Assembly (NCBI GenBank): GCA_029449245.1
Contig: JANATF010000002.1
Location: 2,294,001-2,358,000, forward strand
Direction of reading: 5' to 3'
Origin: Mortierella alpina
Taxonomy: Eukaryota > Mortierellomycota > Mortierellomycetes > Mortierellales > Mortierellaceae
DNA: 64,000 bases
The notes beneath the pieces were generated by a model. The model was given only the letters and a program-made list of their open reading frames with translations. It ran no database searches and was not told the origin of the DNA. Below are positions 56,811 to 64,000 of this stretch, piece by piece; position 1 is the first letter of the stretch; the number at the start of each line of letters is the position of its first letter. The translations under genes were made by a program, and so were the position numbers.

Positions 56811-58276
56811 CTATACTGGCTTTGCTGCAATTTCATTCAACCGGCTCACAAGCAACTCGTAGGTCAAGATCGTCAGTGCGCTTGCAGGAACCGTCCTCAG
56901 AAGGTTCGTGGGCATACCCTTGTAGAATGCCCGAATTCCCTCTTCTTTGTAGATTACTTTGCATGCATGGATAATTCCGTGATACTTTGGCGGGTGGGTG
57001 GATTGGTTTTGCATGCGTGTCCGAATCACCTAGTTTTTCACGAGAGTAGATTCATAAGACTTTTCATCCGATAGCTAAAGACACGGCTACAAGCAAAAGA
57101 AAGCATCGGTTCTGCCATTCCAGTGGTTCTCACCTCGTGCGGATAAGTGGCAACACTGGCGGCCATTTTAGAGGTGGAAGAGGCAGCAAGAATGTTGGCG
57201 CTGCTCACTTGGTCCGAGTCCGAGGATTCTATAACACATCGCAGTATTTCACAACCGATCAGATCCCCCTCTAAATGTCTAGTCAAAAGATTCACGTCAT
57301 ATAGTGCTTGGGCACTCTCACTCGATTCAGGACTTACTAAGCCATTGCCTCAGCTTCTCGTAGAGTGGGAACTGGAGGGCGACGTGACTGATGCCCATCA
57401 ATGAGGATCCAAGTCCTTTGTAGAATCCACGAAGACCTTCCACCCTGTAAATGGTCGTGAATGCATGGAGAGTGTTGTTGTATCGGTATGGGGTATGTTC
57501 ATTTTGTGTCTGTATGAAATTAAAACACATATCGTCAGCGTTACGGTACATGGGTTGTCATCAACCGCTCAGAACTCACGACGACTCTGCATACCATGAA
57601 GCGGGTTTTGATAACCCACAGCGGATTCGTGATTGTCGTGCTTGTTGCGCCGGCTGACATTGCTGCCACGATATATACAAACAGGTTGGACTCATGGTGT
57701 CCTAACAGTTCCAGAGTGGAAAGATGTAAGAGAACAGACACATGGCGTCAGTCTAGATCGCAAATTCCCGTCTTTTTCTTGGTGACTTTCTTTTTGACGA
57801 TGAACGACCACTGCAATTGTCCCTCGTATGTTATCGGCGTACAAGGCCTGGAGCGTTCCGTAACGATCTTTCAAGCTTTACCTGTTTGACGTGCTACCAG
57901 ATCCTTGAAGTAGTCGTATGCCGTAAAGTAAATCGCCCATGTTGGCAAGTATCCGAATATCGTAGGGCCGAGTCCTCTGTACAATCCTCTAACGCCCTCC
58001 TCTGACCAAATCCTAGTGAGCGTGCCTGATGCAAGGTGCCAGCAACGGCGATTATATTAGAACAAGGGCGTCACCAGAGTCGGTGTTAATCAACAAAGAA
58101 CGATGCATACATCCACAACTCCCTTACCTGCTGTGCCTTTGTATGATTTTCCTTTCGAAGTAACGACGCCCTGGTTTTGCAGTCTTGTTTTGACCACGTC
58201 CAATGGACAGGTCACCACCGAGGTGACCAGTCCTGCGCCTGCTCCAGCGATGGTGTGTTTCAATTGATCCGATTCC
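56811..58276 (-). CDS. Mitochondrial NAD+-type carrier (SLC25, Ndt1/Yia6-like), 5' exon unresolved
   Basis: This is an inner-membrane solute carrier. Exons are 58128-58276, 57882-58025, 57595-57701, 57338-57509, 57134-57228 and 56811-57029, about 295 residues. A first coding exon is still missing, because the 58276 acceptor needs two bases from upstream. Three repeats carry the carrier signature: CPLDVVKTRLQ, NPLWVIKTRFM and YPHEVIRTRMQ. GLGPTIFGYLPTWAIYFTAYD, LGSSLMGISHVALQFPLYE, ASSTSKMAASVATYPHE and RTVPASALTILTYE follow the yeast NAD+ carriers Yia6/Yea6 closely. Folate/FAD or pyrimidine nucleotide transport are alternatives within the same subfamily. Confidence 0.82.
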
Positions 58277-59959
58277 CTATACACGTCAAGACGGTGTGAT
58301 ATGACCGTTAGTTGAACAGTAGCAACGGATAAGGGCGTTCGCAGTAGGAAAAGAGGAAGGAGGAGGGCTCAGTTTGCTAGCCAAAAAGGATAAAAAATCA
58401 TGAACGGAAAGTGACGGAGGGAGGTTGGCGAGACAGGTATGTCCGGGTAGTGCCTTTGGTCGTCCTCGTTGAGGGCTGCTTCTCAGACATAGGTGTCCGT
58501 TGAGCACACGAAGGCGATATGGCGATGTGCTCTGTCCAGATATGTATTTCGTCCCGGGGTCCTTGGCCACACCCAGGTCGTGGCCAGAGTGAGTGGATAT
58601 GCACAGGCATTTTGCATTAATCCCCCAAGCATACGCCTTTCTCCACTTCGGGATGCTAGCGCGTGTTGCAGTCTCCGGTTCACAGTTTCCGTGTCGTGTG
58701 CCCCTTGACGGTATGTATGTAACTTTCATTGGAGATCCGCAGAATTCACACGCTCTACATGAAAAACAAGGAAAAGAAACGTATCGTCTCAAGACCTCGC
58801 CGTCCTTCCCGCTCAAAAATACTGTGGTGCGTTTTATCCAAACACAGGTCCGTGAAAGCATCCTCGACAATCTTCGACAGTCTTTAGGCTTTGGTGTCCA
58901 CTGAGCAGCTTTGTCTAATCCTGCACTTTCTTTTAGCCCTGGCTGCGGGGAGCAAGTGTGTTTTGGAGGCGTTGGAGCCGATCACACGGCCGAGCTGGTT
59001 TTAGATTATTACCTGAGCTTGATCGCCCACCATTCACGGGCGGACATTGTACAACGGGAGGGCGTCTGTGGAGTCACTGTCGCTGTGCTGAAGTCTGTTG
59101 ATGACACGTTTTCTTGGGGTTCTATTCTTGAAGTCAGAACAGGTTCGCGAGTAGAGTGGCAACAAAATGCAAGAGTGGGGAGGCGACCGAGATTGCAGAG
59201 CTGGCGCGAATGAGAATGAAGAGGAACGAGTCAAACAGGTAGTCTAAATGTGATGGTGGGTGAAGCGACCAGATGAGTGGGGAGAGAAAAGAGAGAGCGG
59301 GAGAGAGAGAGATGCGGGAGATGGGGCAAAGGGAAGAGGAAGCAGAGCTGGTCAGCTCGATGAAAACGAAAAGCAGGGCAATCAGATCAAGTGGGAGAAG
59401 AAAAAAAAGCGCATCGGTCTTCAACTATACCTGAATATAATATATGAAAAATGACGTGCCCTGTCCTATGCTCGTTCCTTGTAGAACATCACACTAGCAT
59501 CCAAGGCGAGGGTGCACTGAGAGAGCTGGTGGTGAGATCACCGCGTCCCTCAGACAACCGCACTGTCATATGTCACCCAGCAGCCATCCGGCGCCCAGAG
59601 GGGGAACTTTGGGCGCGTGCACTGCACTCCCAGCGCCACCTGTCACCTGACCCCCGACCCGGATGACCACCATTCATGCAAGTGTCTCGCTCTGGTCGCT
59701 TCAGTCTTTTGCTTCAGTCTCTTGCTTCATTTGCTTGCTCCAGTTGTCTCCTCCTGCCTGCACCACTTGTCTCCTCCTCACTCCGTTCTTCTTTCCCTTC
59801 CCACCTCCCACATCACTCGGTCTCCCCTTTGCTTCCGCTTCGTTCGTTGCCCTCGTCTTATCAGCATCGTGATATCTCTCGGCGTGATATCTCTCGTCTA
59901 TACCTCGATATCTCTCTTGGCGTAACGTTCTTAACTGCCCTCTTCCCTCCATACCAAAC
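58277..59959. other. Intergenic, must hold the missing carrier exon and a divergent promoter
   Basis: No complete gene is supported. The 5' exon of the carrier should lie within the first several hundred bases (minus strand), but I could not choose an ATG with the right phase. GA-rich DNA occurs at about 59280-59340. Confidence 0.4.
59871..59916. promoter_or_regulatory. Triplicated GATATCTCTC element
   Basis: GATATCTCTC occurs at 59871, 59886 and 59907, within 90 bp upstream of the Ser-rich gene. It is possibly a regulatory repeat in the promoter or leader; function unknown. Confidence 0.4.
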
Positions 59960-60913
59960 ATGTCGCACCAGCGATCCAAGTCGACTTCCTCCATCTCCAA
60001 CATTTTCGGTATCAGCGTCGATACCGCACCTTCCAAGGCGGGTGCTGACCAGCCCGCTGGGCCGGGAACGGCGCCGTTGTCTATCTCCATCCCACGGCAG
60101 CGCTCCATGTCGACGTCCTTTGGTCTCGCCACCTCGCCGATCGCCTTTGGGGGATCTTCTGCAGTCAACTCCAACAACCCGTTCTTGAACCCGATTGTTT
60201 CGCCATCCACCAGTGCCGCCCCTTCCAACGCCTCTTTCAGCACCTCTCCGCCCACCAACTTTGCTAGTCTTTCCAGCAGTATCCCTACTTCATTCAACAG
60301 ACGTTTCTCCAGCAGCTTTACCAACCCTTTGAGTAATCATCCGGCTGCTCCAAATACCGTCCAGTCCCAGGTAAGTTAGCATAACGATAGCACAAATGGC
60401 GCTTCATGCAATGCGTGCAGGGCTCTGCAGTTTGAACTATGCTTGTGCAAACCCCCCTCGCTCGATATCTCTAACGGAATTTGTGTTTGTTCTTGCTTCA
60501 TGCATGATATGCACACTCCACAGTCTGAGGAAAGAGGTCGAAGATCAAGCCTCTTTGCCACCTCACCACCACTCTCACGCCACCCCACGAGCAACGGTCA
60601 AGTATCTGAGCAAGCCGCTACTGCGAATAGGACCCAGGGTGGTCTCGGTGGCCTTCTTCGCAAGTTTTCTGTCAGTGGAAGGTCTGGACCAGCCCAGCAT
60701 TCGCTGGACGGAAATGAATTTGGCCCTTCCTCGCATCAGCAACCTGGAATCGGTCCGCTTTCAAACGTCGGCGTGGGCAGCCATGCTCACCAGCCTGTTG
60801 AGAAGCGGCCACATACTGCTGTGGATGCCTTGAAGCCATCGCAACCAGACAAGAATTCGCGCTCGAGCAGCCCGATGAGGAGCATGATCCTCAATGGTCA
60901 GATGCTGGACTGA
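59960..60913 (+). CDS. Ser-rich fungal protein of unknown function
   Basis: Unrecognised. Exons are 59960-60370 and 60524-60913, 266 aa. It is Ser/Pro/Asn-rich with several RRxSxS-like, kinase-type sites (RQRSMSTS, RGRRSSLF, GLLRKFSVSG). The C-terminus RSSSPMRSMILNGQMLD looks ordered and is probably the conserved core, because such SPMR...ILNG endings recur in fungal Ser-rich proteins. No signal peptide or membrane helix. The frame and the GTAAGT...CACAG intron are convincing. Confidence 0.7.
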
Positions 60914-61717
60914 ACGCGCACTCACTCATTTATTTTATGAGTCCTCTTCTTTTTCTTGCTCCTCTCTTGTCTCTTGGCAGTGGATTAGAGACGGCGTGGT
61001 GCCCAACTTTGTATATAGTCGACCATTGTATTCTACTCTGCAGCATTGCTATCGAACCAAAGCTGCAGATGGGCCAGATATGAGAAAAAATCCCCCTCCA
61101 TTAAAACCCGTTAAAATAGCTCAAGAGTTGATGAAAAATATTGGTGTGAACACATCTGATGTACACCATGGGTGCTTTGGCAAGCACCCTCGGATGCAAA
61201 CTCGCTTCATACACCATGTCCCTCGATAGACCGGTCTCTCGATGCGCAAAAGGTGAGAGAATCTTAGCAGCAACAAAGCGTCATAAGAAACCTCCTAGTC
61301 ATCCACGAAGAGTCGCCCCTATCGATTTGATCTAGCCCTTGTAACAGTAGCCTACTTAATGCTCACCGTCATAAAGGAGCGGTGTCTCTTTCAAAGGACA
61401 GGTCCTCGCTTCGGTGCATCATCCCAGGCTGGGCGTTTGTATGATGTCAATGCATCAGAGTCGCAACGAGTGTTGTAGGAAAAAACATACGAGCATGTGG
61501 CTTTGCCCGTACGATTTCTGCACAGGAAATCCACCGTACCCTTTCGATGCTCTCGTACGCGTTCCCTTCACGACCTCCATTCATCCATCCAATCACTCAC
61601 AGAGAAGGAAAAAAGCGTCATCGAGGACAGTGAAGGCAAACGACCATCGAACATTCCCTCTCTACCTTGGCATACCCGCCACAAGAAAACTTTACCCTTT
61701 TTCTTTAAACCATCACA
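60914..61717. other. Intergenic, no gene recognised
   Basis: 3' flank of the Ser-rich gene and promoter of MED22. A long plus-strand open frame from 61414 runs out of frame through MED22 and is not coding. Confidence 0.5.
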
Positions 61718-62435
61718 ATGGCCTCGCGACCCATGGGCTCAGCGCCACTAATGGCTGGCTCGGGAGGCGTCCTGGCAGGGTCTGTTCCTGGGGGGGCCTC
61801 AGGCATTCAGGTCGGTGGAGCAGCCGCCACCGGGGCAGGAGTAGCAGGAGCAGGAGCAGCCGGAACCAAAAGTACTGGCCTCACGGCACTCCAGGAAATC
61901 GAGGAGACCTACAACAAGCGGTTGGACATGGATGTAGCCCAGCTTATGGAGTCCTTTGGCGATATCGTCAAGGTTGCTTCGGTAAAGCTCCCGGCGTGTT
62001 TTCACGTTTGCACAAAAGGTTTCGAAAGCGAAATAAAAAAATAACTGGATGCCTGCAACCACGGCGTTAACCTCGGCCTTTTTCTTTTGTCGATAGATCG
62101 CGCACACAGATTCATCCTTCTCAAAGGACAAGTATAAGCTAGCACAGGAGTCCTACCAGATCCAGGCTCGAGCCACCAATATTGTCTCCTCAGCAGAGTC
62201 CCTGCTGGCCATGGTGACGGAACTGAAGCAGACATTGCTTTTGAATGACACCAGCACGTTGGCGCAGCTATCGATGCAGCGACAGAAGGATCTCTCAACA
62301 CAAAAGACTGCAGTGAAGCAAAGGGTTCTAGGACTCAAGGAGGAGGTGGATCGGACGATATGGGAACTGGAACAGGTCTGCTATGGCGATTCAGCACCAG
62401 GACCGTCCAACGGATCGATAGAGGCGCTTTCATGA
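61718..62435 (+). CDS. MED22: Mediator complex subunit 22
   Basis: This is a Mediator head-module subunit (Srb6 in yeast). Exons are 61718-61981 and 62097-62435, 200 aa. After a Gly/Ala-rich lead of ~55 residues comes EIEETYNKRLDMDVAQLMES-FGDIVKVAS, then SYQIQARATNIVSSAESLLAMVTELKQTLLLND, the MED22 signature helices. The tail is a coiled coil (KQRVLGLKEEVDRTIWELEQV). The start at 61718 is the first ATG in frame. Confidence 0.87.
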
Positions 62436-62898
62436 GCATAGTAAAACTCGCAGACAAGGAAGAAGGCAAATCACTCACAGAGCACCAGTGGGAAGCAGCA
62501 TATTGGAGCTCAGTTGTACCATAGAAAAACTATAAACATTGTTCGCATCATTCTGTGGTGTGATCGTATTCAACAATGGGTACCCTCACATGCGCCATTA
62601 GGCACCCACCGGCATTAGTCCACTTTGCCGAAAGCTATGAACGATCTCATGCGAGGATGCACTGCGTAAGCTCCTACTATTGGATCCATGGATGCCTTTC
62701 ATGATGATATCGTTACGAAGGGTCACAGGCTGCATCGTCGAAAGGCACATATCGTCGCCAAATGGAGAATATCTTTAGTATTCATTTCACATGGGAGCTT
62801 GCAGTTCACCATTTAATGAACCCATGTCAAAGCAGAAAACGTTGTAAGCTATTGCTATCTAATGTGGTAAGTCCACGTTCCAGATCAAGCTGGAGGCA
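62436..62898. other. Intergenic between convergent genes
   Basis: Nothing recognised; 3' flanks of MED22 and the RhoGAP gene. Confidence 0.5.
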
Positions 62899-64000
62899 TC
62901 ATGATTTTTGAGCACCAGGATCATCATGAGCCATACTCTCAACCATCACATTCTCCTTCACTATCTCCTCTTCCGCCGCCTCCTCCTCCTCCATCACCGG
63001 CACAACCCGCTCTCCAAAATCGTCCTCGAAGGTGCTCCTTCTGTTCTCCGTGGCTATGCTGTCCTCGTGTCCCTGATTCGGCGGATCATGAAGGCTGTAA
63101 ATGGCATAGCGCCGATCACTCACATCCCCTTCCTCGTGCTCTTCGGGAAGACCCGCCATCATCCCTGAATATCCTGTGGGTGGCTGACTGTAGGACCCAT
63201 ATTCCTCATTAATGGGCTGCATCTCTCCACGGCCATATTTGTTATAACCATGCTCATCCTGTTCCAGACCCTGTTCATTCGGCTGCTGATCTTCTTCATG
63301 TCCCTCTTCCTCATCCTCTTCAATGTCAAAAATCGCTCCATAGTTGTTCAGCAAGGTTTCTATCACCCTACACTGAAGACCCATGTCTGCGAGATCGCTG
63401 ACGGCATCGCCGGCCACTCCACTTGTGCTCGTAAGGGTCGGTCCAAAGATCAACCCCAAATTCGAGGCGCCCATCTTATTGACCGCCTGATTTGCCTGAA
63501 TACTGCAAGAGTGAGGGTAAGTGAAAAAGTGTTTTGTCAGTACCGCCTTGCTTCCTTTTTTTTTCAAATCGTCGTCATATCACTAGCGCTAGCCAAAGAC
63601 CACTCCATACCGATCGAGATGGCACATCAAGAATTTGAGCGTCGCGTAATTGGGGTCCGGGAGCTGATTGGTGACCTGGTGCAGATTCATCAACTGGAGA
63701 GCTGGATCTTCAATGCTAGCCGCCTTGATAAAGTCTGGATAGAGCCGCCGTGTCAGGAGTGGCTCTGGCAGCTCTCGGAACCAGGATTTCAGGACACTTG
63801 CGACGCTGTTCACATCACCGACGTTTGTTTCACTATCCAAGTCTACGGCAGAGCAGTCTTCAGACGCAGCGGTACAGCGCGCTGTTAGTTTTGCATCACG
63901 TCGTCAATAAGACAAACTCCTTTCTCGAGCGTTGCTATTAAAACTTTACCTCTGTCGAACGCGGATCGCAATCGATTGGTGGCCGATGTGATTCCAGACA
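62899..64000 (-). CDS. RhoGAP-domain protein, C-terminal part (runs off the window)
   Basis: This is a GTPase-activating protein for Rho-family GTPases, truncated by the window edge. Visible exons are 63950-64000+, 63611-63857 and 62899-63502. They encode SGITSATNRLRSAFDR, then DVNSVASVLKSWFRELPEPLLT and NLHQVTNQLPDPNYATLKFLMCHLDR, then NQAVNKMGASNLGLIFGPTL: the second two-thirds of a RhoGAP domain. The catalytic Arg finger (GxxR) would be just upstream, outside the window. The ~170-residue tail is strongly acidic (DIEEDEEEGHEEDQ, EEEEAAEEEIV), with Tyr/Pro-rich patches. In F-BAR RhoGAPs such as Rgd1 the domain is also near the C-terminus, so an F-BAR module upstream is possible. Confidence 0.85.

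Noticed and set aside
58911-59213. 100-codon plus-strand frame between the carrier and the Ser-rich gene
   Set aside because: No ATG context, domain or splice support; composition is not convincing.
61414-62070. 219-codon plus-strand open frame
   Set aside because: It overlaps MED22 exon 1 in another frame; the MED22 reading is clearly the conserved one.

Overview
The window looks like nuclear DNA of a filamentous, early-diverging fungus, most likely Mucoromycota and possibly Mortierella-like. The reasons are compact genes with many short GT..AG introns, a fungal gene set (RPL32, MCM2, PSF1, Mediator subunits, GH2 and GH36 glycosidases, a Zap1-like zinc regulator), and the co-occurrence of an animal-like DIS3L1 exonuclease and a PAAF1-like WD40 protein. 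The lineage is an inference; the sequence holds no rRNA or other definitive marker. All exon models below were built by eye from reading-frame phase, splice consensus and remembered family motifs.

Layout. 1-7.0 kb: ribosomal protein L32, a convergent DIS3L1-type exosome nuclease in 10 exons, and a divergent Ctr copper transporter. 8.1-12.3 kb: two head-to-head secreted peptidoglycan-hydrolase-like genes that share a 490-bp inverted repeat (TATA box, 5' leader, signal peptide and SH3b domain) but carry different bacterial-type catalytic domains. 13.1-21.3 kb: a secreted subtilisin-like protease and a divergent GH2 beta-mannosidase with about 18 exons. 21.4-24.0 kb: a fusion of a DEDDh exonuclease, an RRM and five RanBP2 zinc fingers. 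25-29.9 kb: a DUF3020 protein and a long Ser/Pro-rich unknown protein. 31.8-39.4 kb: a PAAF1/Rpn14-like WD40 protein, an SLC35F-like transporter and a GH36 alpha-galactosidase-like enzyme. 39.6-45.6 kb: MCM2, MED9 and mitochondrial TrpRS. 46.7-50.2 kb: a Zap1-like C2H2 factor with a probable upstream low-complexity exon. 50.5-64 kb: a CofD/YvcK-like protein, a small SANT-domain protein, GINS subunit PSF1, a mitochondrial NAD-type carrier, a Ser-rich unknown protein, MED22 and the 3' part of a RhoGAP.

Most of the window is housekeeping: replication (MCM2 and PSF1 are both CMG helicase parts), transcription (MED9, MED22), RNA decay and the proteasome. The accessory signal lies in 8-12.3 kb. There, near-identical secretion and targeting modules appear to have been joined to an endolysin-like peptidase and to a lysozyme-like domain. 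This suggests a fungal antibacterial or peptidoglycan-processing pair of bacterial origin, maintained by recent duplication or gene conversion. The two glycosidases (beta-mannosidase and alpha-galactosidase) could act together on galactomannan, but they are 15 kb apart and are not a cluster.
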